Origin: Bacteroidales bacterium UBA4363
Lineage (GTDB): Bacteria; Bacteroidota; Bacteroidia; Bacteroidales; Paludibacteraceae
NCBI GenBank assembly: GCA_002393965.1
Contig: DGSL01000026.1
Span: 132,841-196,840 of the forward strand
Direction of reading: 5' to 3'
DNA length: 64,000 nucleotides
Shown: in pieces, positions 34,988 to 43,314 of the stretch
Numbering within the stretch: position 1 is the stretch's first letter
How the letters are laid out: each line of letters opens with the position of its first letter
Translations under genes and position numbers: made by a program
The notes under the pieces: generated by a model
What the model was told of the DNA's origin: nothing
What the model saw: only the letters and a program-made list of their open reading frames with translations
The model's database searches: none

Positions 34988-35446
34988 AATCTTTATTTTT
35001 TTAATATGTCCCTTTTCTTTTTTCAAAGACATATTAATTTTTCAAGTCTATAAAAATACACCTTTTTCATTAAATCAACGACTTAGCCAAGCAAATTCTT
35101 CAGCGTTCATATTTGCTTTTCTTTAAAAGGGAATATAGAAGATAATCGGGAGAACAATAGTAAATGAGATAGCGCCTTGCGTTTTGCGAACAAAAAGTCA
35201 TTATAGTAGTACAACAAAGAGTAGTTGACGAGAAACTGACCAATTGATATAGATTTATTTTAGGCAAAAAACAAAGACAGAAAATCCTTTTTTTCGCTGA
35301 TGCAAGTAAATAATTCCTACCTTTGTAGTCCTCAAAAAAAAACAGAAAAAGGAATACGCATACTAAGACTATGTTTTGCGAAGGCGCATATGTATTTCTT
35401 GTATTGTTCGAGAAAGATTTAGTAGCATAAAACTGTATATTTTCAT
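34988..35446. other. 459-base divergent gap between the nucleoside kinase gene and argD
   Basis: The gap holds the argD -7 element (35319-35326) and a plus-strand leader of about 115 bases. In that leader a 19-codon frame (ATG 35371, stop 35428-35430) could be a leader peptide, though nothing in it points to a regulatory amino acid. A minus-strand frame across the gap looks non-coding. Otherwise AT-rich, with no further features seen. Confidence 0.5.
35319..35326 (+). promoter_or_regulatory. -7 element of argD
   Basis: TACCTTTG, matching TAnnTTTG. No TTTG at the -33 position. The transcript would carry a leader of roughly 115 bases before the ATG at 35447. Confidence 0.55.
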
Positions 35447-36586
35447 ATGGAACCATTCAAAGTTTTTCCACTTTACGACATCAACATTGTTCGTGGCAAT
35501 GCTTGCCGTATCTATGATGATCAGGGAACGGAATATTTAGATCTCTACGGAGGGCATGCTGTTATTTCTGTCGGACATACACATCCGTATTTTGTTCAGA
35601 AGGTGACAGAACAATTAAATACGCTTGGTTTTTATAGTAATTCAGTTATCAACAGTCTTCAATGGGAATTAGCAAAGAAATTGGGACAACAGTCTGGATA
35701 TGAGGACTACTCTTTGTTTCTTGTCAATTCTGGGGCAGAAGCAAATGAAAACGCAATCAAGTTGGCCTCTTTCTATAATGGAAGACGCAAAATAGTATCT
35801 ATTTCCAAGGCATTTCATGGACGAACGGATGCTGCAGTCCGTGTAACGGATAATCCAAAGATTGTCGCTCCTGTTAATGAAGCGATACCGGTCGAGTTTA
35901 TTCCATTAAATGATATCGAGGCAATGGAAAGAGTTCTCGCACCAAAAGACGTTTGCGCAATTATCATTGAGGGAATTCAAGGCGTTGGAGGTGTAAATAT
36001 TCCTTCCTCTGAATTCCTGCAAGCGGTACGCGAGATGTGTGACAAGACGAAGACTGTTCTCATTCTTGACGAGATACAATCAGGATATGGACGATCTGGT
36101 AAGTTCTTTGCTCATCAATATTCGGGTATTCGCCCTGATCTTATATCGGTAGCAAAGGGTATTGCAAATGGTATACCTATGGGAGGTCTTCTTATTTCTC
36201 CGAAATTCCCAGCTGTTTTCGGACAACTCGGAACCACATTTGGTGGTAATCAGCTAGCCTGTGCTGGAGCAATTGCAGTTCTTGACATTATGAAAGCGGA
36301 AAAACTGGTTGATAATGCGGATAAGATAGGATCTTATCTCCAACAAGAGCTTTCAAAAATGATTGGAAAATATGAGATAAATGATGTTCGTGGAAGAGGA
36401 TTGATGATTGGAATTGAATTTAATTATCCGGTTAAAGCCCTTCGAGAGAAACTGATTACGGAACAACATGTTTTTACGGGAGCCTCTGGGACAAATATAC
36501 TTCGCATCCTTCCTCCATTGTGTTTGACTAAAACCGATGTTGATCTTTTTCTTCAACGCTTTAAGTCTTTATTTGTCGAAAAATAA
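35447..36586 (+). CDS. argD: Acetylornithine aminotransferase-like class III PLP enzyme
   Basis: 379 residues. Class III aminotransferase motifs are LDLYGGHAVISVGH, FLVNSGAEANENAIKLA, ISKAFHGRT, VLILDEIQSGYGRSGKFFA and the PLP-binding Lys in LISVAKGIANGIPMGG. It most likely transfers the amino group in ornithine/arginine synthesis (ArgD); succinylornithine or a related substrate is possible. No other arg genes are nearby, so the assignment rests on family alone. Confidence 0.85.
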   Translation: MEPFKVFPLYDINIVRGNACRIYDDQGTEYLDLYGGHAVISVGHTHPYFVQKVTEQLNTLGFYSNSVINSLQWELAKKLGQQSGYEDYSLFLVNSGAEANENAIKLASFYNGRRKIVSISKAFHGRTDAAVRVTDNPKIVAPVNEAIPVEFIPLNDIEAMERVLAPKDVCAIIIEGIQGVGGVNIPSSEFLQAVREMCDKTKTVLILDEIQSGYGRSGKFFAHQYSGIRPDLISVAKGIANGIPMGGLLISPKFPAVFGQLGTTFGGNQLACAGAIAVLDIMKAEKLVDNADKIGSYLQQELSKMIGKYEINDVRGRGLMIGIEFNYPVKALREKLITEQHVFTGASGTNILRILPPLCLTKTDVDLFLQRFKSLFVEK

Positions 36587-36864
36587 AGAGTATAAAAGAC
36601 CACAAATAAAAGAAGGGAATAAGATGTTTAATAAACACTGGTGAGGTGTTTTTCCGTAGGAAGAAAAAAACGAGGAATTATGAATCGGGTTTATAATAAT
36701 CCGATTCTTTTTCTTTAAAGAGGATAGCTCATATGATAATTCTTAATTCTTTAAAAGGTCTGAAAATCAGCAAAAAAGAAAAAAGAAAGAAAATAAACCA
36801 TGTTTTATAACATAAATTTAACTATATTTTAACATAAATAATATGTTGTATAACACAAAAGCGC

Positions 36865-36872
36865 TATCTTTG
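36865..36872 (+). promoter_or_regulatory. -7 element of a short transcript at 36.9 kb
   Basis: TATCTTTG. The -33 region overlaps the palindrome ATGTTGTATAACAC (36843-36856). The predicted start is near 36879. Confidence 0.55.
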
Positions 36873-36878
36873 CACTGT

Positions 36879-36945
36879 GTTTTTCATAGTATTAGATTTA
36901 AGGTTATCAAAAAGGGTTGGTCAAGCGAGATCAATCCCTTTTTGT
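36879..36945 (+). ncRNA. Candidate short transcript or attenuated leader (about 67 bases)
   Basis: From the predicted start, a leader with a TTTTTCATAGTATTAGA core runs into a terminator-like hairpin, so a small RNA or an attenuated 5' leader would be made. From memory, a very similar leader recurs upstream of several Bacteroidales genes. I cannot confirm its identity. Confidence 0.4.
36909..36944 (+). terminator. Terminator of the short transcript at 36.9 kb
   Basis: AAAAAGGGTTG (36909-36919) pairs with CAATCCCTTTTT (36932-36943), with one G-U pair and a 12-base loop. The right arm ends in a T tract. Confidence 0.6.
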
Positions 36946-37077
36946 TTATAGGAGAATCTGTAACAAACGGAATAAGCGTAAATTTCCATATAGTAAATCT
37001 AATAAGGGAATCACGTAAAAACGTCCTTCGAGAGCAAAAGAAGCTTATTTATTGCGATGGACACATTGAAAAATCTT

Positions 37078-37085
37078 TATATTTG
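37078..37085 (+). promoter_or_regulatory. -7 element of the purF-like gene
   Basis: TATATTTG, matching TAnnTTTG. It gives a leader of about 220 bases before ATG 37313. Confidence 0.45.
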
Positions 37086-37312
37086 TGAGGGAAAAGAAGG
37101 CGATTTTCAAGAAGGCATCGTCCTTCTCAATATCTTCTTTATGGAGTAAAAGCTCAATAAGGTTGAATGTAGAAACGAACATGGCAAGTAGCTGGTTTCG
37201 TCATGGGAAAGCGTCGTCCAAGTTGTGCTTACTCCTACATTTATAAGCGTATACGTGGAATATACGACGCTGAAGTAGCAAGACTAAGGAAAAATATAAA
37301 ATCTAACTACCA

Positions 37313-38731
37313 ATGGGAGGTTTTTTTGGAACCATTAAACGAGGGACGGAATGTGTGACCGATCTCTTTTATGGAACAGACTACCAGTCACACATGGGTA
37401 CACGCAGAGCAGGAATGGCAACGCTGAAGGATGATGGTGATTTCGCTCGATCCATTCACAATTTGGAAAGCTCTTATTTCCGCACAAAGTTTGAAGAGGA
37501 ATTACCGAAATTTACAGGTAAGAGCGGAATTGGTATCATTAGTGACACAGATGCACAACCAATAGTCCTGAAAACCAAAATCGGCAAATTTGCCATCGTC
37601 AGTGTTGCTAAGTTCCTGAATCAGGATGCGATGGAGAAAGAGGTAATGGAAAAGGGCGGACACCTGAGCGAATTGAGTTCTGGGAAAACAAACCCAACAG
37701 AGTTAATTGGACTGATGATAAGCCAGGGGAAAGATTATCTAGATGGAATTGAAAACGTTTTTCATAAGCTGAAGGGGTCTTTCTCTGGTCTTCTATTGAC
37801 GGAAGAAGGCATTATTGCCATACGAGATTATTACGGACGTACACCAGTTGTTATAGGAAAACACGAGGAAGATGGGTATGCTGTTGCAAGTGAGAATAAC
37901 GCTTTCCCGAATCTGGGTTACGAAACAGAATATTTCTTAGGCCCTGGCGAAGTCGTTCTTGTTACAGGAGATGGATACAGGCAGCTTCGTAAGCCGAATG
38001 AGAAAATGCAGATTTGCTCATTTCTGTGGGTCTACTATGGCTATCCTGTCACGCAATATGAAGGTATTACCGTAGATAATGTGCGTAGGAAATTGGGAAA
38101 AGCGATGGCAGAAAGCGATGATATTGAAGCAGATTTTGCAAGTGGAATTCCTGATTCAGGTATCGGCATGGCTCTTGGCTATGCGGAAGGATCACATATT
38201 CCGTACCGTCGTGCGATTGTAAAGTACACGCCAACATGGCCTCGCAGTTTTACTCCTGCGAATCAGAAAGTGAGAGACTTGGTTGCAAAGATGAAACTGA
38301 TTGCCAACAAGAGCCTCTTGAGGGATCGAAAGGTGGTCTTCTGTGATGATTCCATTGTGAGAGGAACACAATTGCGTAATAATGTCAATATTCTTTATGG
38401 ATACGGTGCCAAGGAAGTACATATGCGTATTTCTTGTCCCCCTTTGCTTTATGCGTGTCCATTTATCAATTTTTCAGCCAGCAAGTCCATCATGGAACTT
38501 GTGACGAGACGCATAATAGAAGAATTCGAGGGTGATCCGAACAAAAATGTTCAGGCGTATGCCACCTTTGGAACAGAGCAATATGAACGAATGGTAGAGA
38601 AACTACGAAGTCGTCTGCATATCACGTCATTAAAATTCTGTAGCGTGCAGGATCTTGTAGATGCCATCGGTCTGCCGAAAGAAAAGATCTGTACACACTG
38701 CTTCGATAATTCTTCCTATGGACACGAATAG
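37313..38731 (+). CDS. purF: Amidophosphoribosyltransferase homologue lacking the catalytic Cys
   Basis: 472 residues. The class II glutaminase domain (MGGFFGTIKRGTECVTDLFY, then HMGTRRAGMATL) is followed by a phosphoribosyltransferase domain with PRPP loop VVFCDDSIVRGTQ. The canonical PurF starts Met-Cys-Gly, and the Cys is the N-terminal nucleophile. Here position 2 is Gly and the nearest Cys is residue 14. The PRPP half and the C-terminal C-T-H-C segment look intact. From memory this form is widespread in Bacteroidales. It may use ammonia, be regulatory, or act beside a second PurF elsewhere. Confidence 0.8.
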   Translation: MGGFFGTIKRGTECVTDLFYGTDYQSHMGTRRAGMATLKDDGDFARSIHNLESSYFRTKFEEELPKFTGKSGIGIISDTDAQPIVLKTKIGKFAIVSVAKFLNQDAMEKEVMEKGGHLSELSSGKTNPTELIGLMISQGKDYLDGIENVFHKLKGSFSGLLLTEEGIIAIRDYYGRTPVVIGKHEEDGYAVASENNAFPNLGYETEYFLGPGEVVLVTGDGYRQLRKPNEKMQICSFLWVYYGYPVTQYEGITVDNVRRKLGKAMAESDDIEADFASGIPDSGIGMALGYAEGSHIPYRRAIVKYTPTWPRSFTPANQKVRDLVAKMKLIANKSLLRDRKVVFCDDSIVRGTQLRNNVNILYGYGAKEVHMRISCPPLLYACPFINFSASKSIMELVTRRIIEEFEGDPNKNVQAYATFGTEQYERMVEKLRSRLHITSLKFCSVQDLVDAIGLPKEKICTHCFDNSSYGHE

Positions 38732-38755
38732 TTGATGCTAAAAAGCAATATGTAA

Positions 38756-38797
38756 AAAGGCCACTATGACAAAGAACCTCTTGACATAGTGGCCTTT
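38756..38797 (+). terminator. Terminator of the purF-like gene
   Basis: A 13-bp perfect stem AAAGGCCACTATG/CATAGTGGCCTTT (38756-38768 with 38785-38797), 16-base loop. The T run after the stem is short. Confidence 0.75.
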
Positions 38798-38846
38798 GTC
38801 TTGTAGATAGTATTTAGATAGAAGGTTATAGAACCTTTTTGATAAG

Positions 38847-38960
38847 CCAGATGAGCAAAGTCAAACTTGTTTGAACTTTGCCATGGCGAAAAAAGGACTA
38901 ATGAAATTGAACGTTTTATCAATCCAAATGAGAAGAGTAAAGCCTGTTTGAACTATGCCA
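38847..38960 (+). repeat. Two 37-base direct repeats, each holding a seven-codon mini-ORF
   Basis: Copies at 38847-38883 and 38924-38960 match at 30 of 37 positions. Each contains ATG, six codons and TGA, giving MSKVKLV and MRRVKPV, followed by ACTTTGCCA or ACTATGCCA. Copy 1 also has an internal dyad, CAAAGTCAAAC with GTTTGAACTTTG. Confidence 0.6.
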
Positions 38961-39037
38961 GAATCAAGGTTTATTGAAAATGAGTCTCAAATAATGCCTA
39001 TTTGTCATATTATGGCAAATACGAAAAGAGCGTAAGT

Positions 39038-41170
39038 ATGTCATACCGCAATTTGTTCCTTTGGGTAGTACTTTTATGCAAGTGTATGCCGTTGTCGGCT
39101 GATATCACAGCGGAGAAGGGTTTTCTAAACAGTGCACGTGATAGTGACGTTTTGTTACGAAAAGAGGAGATTTTGGACGCCATTTATTTGAATGCGGTCG
39201 ATGACGAAACACAATTAAGCGCTGAACGTTTGGAGATGATAGAAGAGAATTTGACGGAGTGCATCTCAAATAAAATAGACCTAAACAACGAAGCAGATTT
39301 GGATCGCTTGGATATGTTGCCTTTTATTTCTGCACAGCAAGCAGACAATATCCGGATTTATGTTCATAGCCATGGGCCTCTTCGAAGTTTTTATGAGTTG
39401 ATGCTGGTTGACGGCCTTTTTCGACAGGATATATTGAATTTACTCCCTTTTGTGCGTTTGGATTTCGAAAATGAGAAACAGGGGAAGGTGCGGTTTGGAA
39501 AGATGTTGCAGGGAGCTGATCATGAGTTGATATTGCGTACTGATCGTACATTGGAGAAGAAAAGGGGTTATCGCTCAGATACTCCAAAGGGTTATTTGGG
39601 CAATGAACAATATGGGTCAATACGATACCGCCTGCGCTATGAGAACCGTCTTTTTATAAATCTTGGTGCAGAAAAGGATCCGGGAGAGCCCTTTTGGACC
39701 GATGTACACAAGGGTTTTGATGCCTACCGATATTCTTTTCAAGTAAATGGAAGTGCAAGATCGGTACTGAATCGCCTTGTGGCAGGCCATTTCAGAACCT
39801 CTTTTGGGATGGGACTGGCTATGAACTCTGACTTTTATATGTCCAAGGATCCTAGTTGTAATCGAATCGTGAGCCTTGGGACAGGTTTACGTCGCTATAC
39901 ATCGGCAGAAGGAAACGACTTCTTCCACGGGGGTGGTGTGACACTTCGCCTGTCAAATAGATGGTTTATTACAGGACTTTATTCCAATCGGACGGAAGAT
40001 GCGGTGTTGCGAGATGGTGGCACAACTTTCGCCTCCTTGACTACAGATGGTTTGCACCGCACAGAAACAGAACGGGAAAAGATGGATAATGTTCGTCAGC
40101 AAGTGGTAGCAGGACGTGCGGAATGGCGAGGAAACCGTATACGTATTGGCGGCGTTTTGCTTTGGCAACATTACAATCCATTTTGGAAGCCTCTGCCTCA
40201 ACCCTATAACATCCATCGCTTCTCAGGGAAAGACCTTTCAATAGCATCCGTAGATTATCGTATACATTGGCGTAGGGCAACACTGATGGGAGAAACAGCT
40301 ATCAATAGGGATGGTTCAACAGCGACATTGAATAACGTGAATGTTTCTTTGCTCCGCTGGATTCGCTTATCCCTTTTGTATCGTAACTACTCTAGAAGCT
40401 TCGACAACCCTCTTGCATCAGCATATGGTCAGAGTAGCAGTGTTCGTAACGAGGAGGGTCTCTATACTGGCATCTCATTTCAACTTAGAAAACATTGGCA
40501 ACTATCGGCATTCATTGACGTATATCGCTTTCCAGAACAGAAGTATGGTGTCAGCCAGCCGTCTGACGGATGGGAAACGATGGTTCGGCTTGATCACGAA
40601 CCCAACGACCGAATAAAGTGGTCTCTGAGATATCGTATGAAAAATACAGAAAAGGATCTTTCAAAAAATCGAATGCCAAAGGGGACGGAAGGAAAGATAC
40701 TCACAGATTATAAACGAAGTTCACTCCGTGGAAGGATGTCATTGATTCTGACCCCAGACAGATCATTAACTCTTATGGGGCAGGCAGAAGGAAGTCGTGC
40801 AGACTATAGCCGTGATTGTCAGGACCCAACCTTTGGATGGATGGGGAATGCAAGCTTAATATGCCGTCCGAAGCGATTCCCTATACGCACTGCAGTTGGA
40901 GTGACAAGGTTCGATGCGGAAGATTACGAAAATAGACTTTATCAGTATGAGAGTGATGTTCTATATGGCTATTCTATGCCTATGTTCTATGGTAAGGGGT
41001 GGCGCTACGGACTGAATGCTTCTGTCGATGTAGGCCGACACATTTCACTCTATCTGTTTTTTGCGCGGATGTCTTATGATGACGGTCGTAGCTCCATCTC
41101 CTCAGGACTGGAGGAAATACGTGGTCACCACAAGACAGATCTTCATCTGTTGTTACGTTTAAAATTATGA
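39038..41170 (+). CDS. Helix-hairpin-helix protein with predicted outer-membrane barrel
   Basis: 710 residues from ATG 39038. A signal peptide (MSYRNLFLWVVLLCKCMPLSA) precedes a ComEA-like HhH region at about residues 75-130 (NKIDLNNEADLDRLDMLPFIS, FYELMLVDGL). From residue 160 to the end come alternating amphipathic strands rich in Tyr and Arg, ending HKTDLHLLLRLKL as outer-membrane barrels do. From memory, such HhH-barrel proteins are common in Bacteroidales and annotated only as HhH proteins. A link to DNA uptake is suggestive, given comEC at 8.4 kb, but unproven. Confidence 0.78.
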   Translation: MSYRNLFLWVVLLCKCMPLSADITAEKGFLNSARDSDVLLRKEEILDAIYLNAVDDETQLSAERLEMIEENLTECISNKIDLNNEADLDRLDMLPFISAQQADNIRIYVHSHGPLRSFYELMLVDGLFRQDILNLLPFVRLDFENEKQGKVRFGKMLQGADHELILRTDRTLEKKRGYRSDTPKGYLGNEQYGSIRYRLRYENRLFINLGAEKDPGEPFWTDVHKGFDAYRYSFQVNGSARSVLNRLVAGHFRTSFGMGLAMNSDFYMSKDPSCNRIVSLGTGLRRYTSAEGNDFFHGGGVTLRLSNRWFITGLYSNRTEDAVLRDGGTTFASLTTDGLHRTETEREKMDNVRQQVVAGRAEWRGNRIRIGGVLLWQHYNPFWKPLPQPYNIHRFSGKDLSIASVDYRIHWRRATLMGETAINRDGSTATLNNVNVSLLRWIRLSLLYRNYSRSFDNPLASAYGQSSSVRNEEGLYTGISFQLRKHWQLSAFIDVYRFPEQKYGVSQPSDGWETMVRLDHEPNDRIKWSLRYRMKNTEKDLSKNRMPKGTEGKILTDYKRSSLRGRMSLILTPDRSLTLMGQAEGSRADYSRDCQDPTFGWMGNASLICRPKRFPIRTAVGVTRFDAEDYENRLYQYESDVLYGYSMPMFYGKGWRYGLNASVDVGRHISLYLFFARMSYDDGRSSISSGLEEIRGHHKTDLHLLLRLKL

Positions 41171-41232
41171 TAGAGAAAACAGCAAATATTGCGAACGAGG
41201 AAATATCAGGGACTTTTTGAAACGGTATCAGC

Positions 41233-41268
41233 TTATCGTTATGCCACGATAAAATTGCGTTATCTTTG
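41233..41268 (+). promoter_or_regulatory. dnaG promoter with adjacent dyad
   Basis: The -7 element TATCTTTG lies at 41261-41268. Upstream, TTATCGT (41233-41239) and ACGATAA (41246-41252) form a perfect 7-bp inverted repeat at about the -33 position, a possible operator. The start near 41275 rules out the TTG at 41266 as a start codon. Confidence 0.6.
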
Positions 41269-41298
41269 CAAAGAAGGAAAGAAGAGCAGGTAATGGCA

Positions 41299-43257
41299 AT
41301 GATAGACAAAGACACAGTAGACAGAATCTTCTCGGCAATACGTATTGAGGAGGTAGTGGGAGACTATGTCTCTCTGCATCGTCGAGGAGCAAATCTGATA
41401 GGCTTGTGCCCTTTTCATAATGAAAAGACCCCGTCATTTAATGTCAATCCAGCTCGTGGAATTTATAAGTGTTTTGGATGTGGCCACGCAGGTAATGCCG
41501 TGAATTTCATTATGGAAATCGAGCAGGAGAGTTATCCTGACGCCTTACGTCGTTTGGCAAAAAAATATGGCATTGAGATTAAGGAACGGGAACTGACGGA
41601 AGAGCAGAAAATTCAACAGGGCGTAAGAGAAAGTCTATTTGTGGTAAATGAAATGGCTCGGGATTGGTTTGTTGATGAGTTGCATAATACGGAAGAAGGG
41701 CGGAACATTGGACTGGCATATTTTCGGGAGCGTGGATTGAGCGATGAGGTAATACGAACATTTCAGCTAGGATATAGTCCAGAACGAAGTGATGCTTTGT
41801 CGCATGCGGCTCAAAAAAAAGGTTACAAGGAAGAATACTTGACTAAGGCGGGCCTATGTGGCAAGAATGATCGAGGTCTATATGACCGTTTCCATGGAAG
41901 AGTTATTTATCCTGTCTTCTCGCTTTCGGGACGCGTGGTGGCATTCGGAGGACGCATCTTGAAAAAAAACGAAAAAATGGCGAAGTACGTGAATTCGCCA
42001 GAAAACGAGATATATCACAAAAGCAACGAGCTATATGGCCTGTACCAGGCTAAACAGAGCATAGCAAGAGAGAATCGTTGTTATCTGGTAGAAGGTTATA
42101 TGGATGTTATCTCAATGCACCAGTCAGGAGTAAAGAATGTAGTAGCTTCTTCTGGAACATCCCTTACGACAGGTCAGGTAAAATTAATTCATCGTTTTAC
42201 GGAAAATGTCACGGTTTTATATGACGGAGATGCAGCAGGCATCCATGCTTCGGTGCGCGGCATTGATATGCTATTAGAGGAAGGACTGAATATTCGTGTG
42301 GTGGCTCTGCCAGACGGGGAAGACCCGGATTCGTTTGCACAAAAACACAATGCCGCAGATTTTGTTGCATATATTGAGGAACATAGTGTGGATTTTATCC
42401 GTTTTAAGACTGATTTGCTGCGACAAGAAGCAGGCAGTGACCCCGTGAAACGAGCACAACTTATCACAAGTGTTGTACAGAGTATATCGGTAATTCCTGA
42501 TTTGGTGGTAAGACAGGTTTACCTTCAGGAATGTGCCCGGCAATTGGGCATCTCGGAATTGGTATTGGGGAATGAAGTGATACGCCTGAAACAAGGACGT
42601 ATGATAACAGAAGAAGAACGAAGAAGACGCGAAGCAAATGCCGCTCGTCTCAATGGTAATAGACAGCCAGAAGGAGAGAATGGAAGATCCATCGAAGAGA
42701 ACTCAAAAGAAACAAAGTTCGATATTCAGCGTCAGACAGATAAGCTCTTTCGGGAAGAAACGAACGTGTTACGACTATTGATAAAGTACGGATCGGAGGT
42801 GGTTTATCCTGCCGATGAATCGGGAGATGAGGTTACGGTGAGTGATGTGGTGCGAGAGGAACTGACGACCGATGGCATTAAGTTTAATAATGATTTGTAT
42901 CAGCGAATGTATGAGGAACAGATTGCGTTCCGCGGCACGCAGAAAGAACGGCAACGCCATTTTTTTTACCATGATGATCCGGATATGGCGCGTCTTTCAG
43001 TTCATTTAGGAACGGAACGTTATGTGCTCAATAGTTCTCAGAAACAACAATACGGAACGGTAGAGGAAAGATTGGAAGATTGGACATATCATGTGATTTA
43101 TGAGCTGAAATTGGCGGTTGTTAAACAGTTGATACAGCAACGACAGGAGGAAATGAAGACTGCGGATGAAACACGTCAGATGGAGTTGTTGTCAGAAATA
43201 GCAACTTATAATGAAGCAAAAAAACAACTTTCCGAAGAACTCGGAGGACGAAACTAA
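41299..43257 (+). CDS. dnaG: DNA primase
   Basis: 652 residues from ATG 41299; ATG 41293 is two codons upstream. The CHC2 zinc finger is GLCPFHNEKTPSF and YKCFGCGHAGN, followed by the Toprim domain (CYLVEGYMDVISMHQ, TVLYDGDAAG). A C-terminal helicase-interaction region of low conservation completes it. It synthesises RNA primers at the replication fork. It has its own promoter and converges with the purine nucleoside phosphorylase gene, 57 bases apart. Confidence 0.96.
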   Translation: MIDKDTVDRIFSAIRIEEVVGDYVSLHRRGANLIGLCPFHNEKTPSFNVNPARGIYKCFGCGHAGNAVNFIMEIEQESYPDALRRLAKKYGIEIKERELTEEQKIQQGVRESLFVVNEMARDWFVDELHNTEEGRNIGLAYFRERGLSDEVIRTFQLGYSPERSDALSHAAQKKGYKEEYLTKAGLCGKNDRGLYDRFHGRVIYPVFSLSGRVVAFGGRILKKNEKMAKYVNSPENEIYHKSNELYGLYQAKQSIARENRCYLVEGYMDVISMHQSGVKNVVASSGTSLTTGQVKLIHRFTENVTVLYDGDAAGIHASVRGIDMLLEEGLNIRVVALPDGEDPDSFAQKHNAADFVAYIEEHSVDFIRFKTDLLRQEAGSDPVKRAQLITSVVQSISVIPDLVVRQVYLQECARQLGISELVLGNEVIRLKQGRMITEEERRRREANAARLNGNRQPEGENGRSIEENSKETKFDIQRQTDKLFREETNVLRLLIKYGSEVVYPADESGDEVTVSDVVREELTTDGIKFNNDLYQRMYEEQIAFRGTQKERQRHFFYHDDPDMARLSVHLGTERYVLNSSQKQQYGTVEERLEDWTYHVIYELKLAVVKQLIQQRQEEMKTADETRQMELLSEIATYNEAKKQLSEELGGRN

Positions 43258-43314
43258 TCAAGAAAAAAAGCAGAAGAAGACGAGAATCTTATTTCGTCAG
43301 CACCGACGAAGTTC

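Larger units (their letters stand above)
36587..37312. other. 726-base gap between argD and the PurF homologue
   Basis: The gap holds several AACATA/TATGTT palindromes (36800-36856), a promoter at 36865 driving a short terminated transcript, and a second -7 element TATATTTG at 37078-37085. A leader of about 220 bases before purF follows, containing complementary segments GGAGTAA (37143) and TTACTCC (37229) and a hairpin AGCGTATA/TATA..CGCT near 37246-37272. No known riboswitch class is recognised. Confidence 0.5.
38732..39037. other. 306-base gap with terminator and a direct repeat pair
   Basis: The gap holds the purF terminator and two imperfect 37-base repeats (38847-38883 and 38924-38960). 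I see no convincing TAnnTTTG promoter for the next gene; the closest candidates are poor. Confidence 0.5.

Noticed and set aside
35100..35456. 118-codon minus-strand ORF across the argD leader
   Set aside because: It is antisense to the argD promoter and start, low in complexity and has no family resemblance.
36843..37088. 81-codon plus-strand ORF in the gap before purF
   Set aside because: It starts upstream of the -7 element at 36865 and runs through a terminator hairpin, so it would not be translated from that transcript.
37203..37358. 51-codon plus-strand ORF overlapping the purF start
   Set aside because: It overlaps purF out of frame, has no recognisable family and no own promoter. 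It is more likely chance in the leader.
43293..43310. Terminator between dnaG and the purine nucleoside phosphorylase gene (TTCGTC/GACGAA)
   Set aside because: A 6-bp stem with no T run on either strand; too weak to call.
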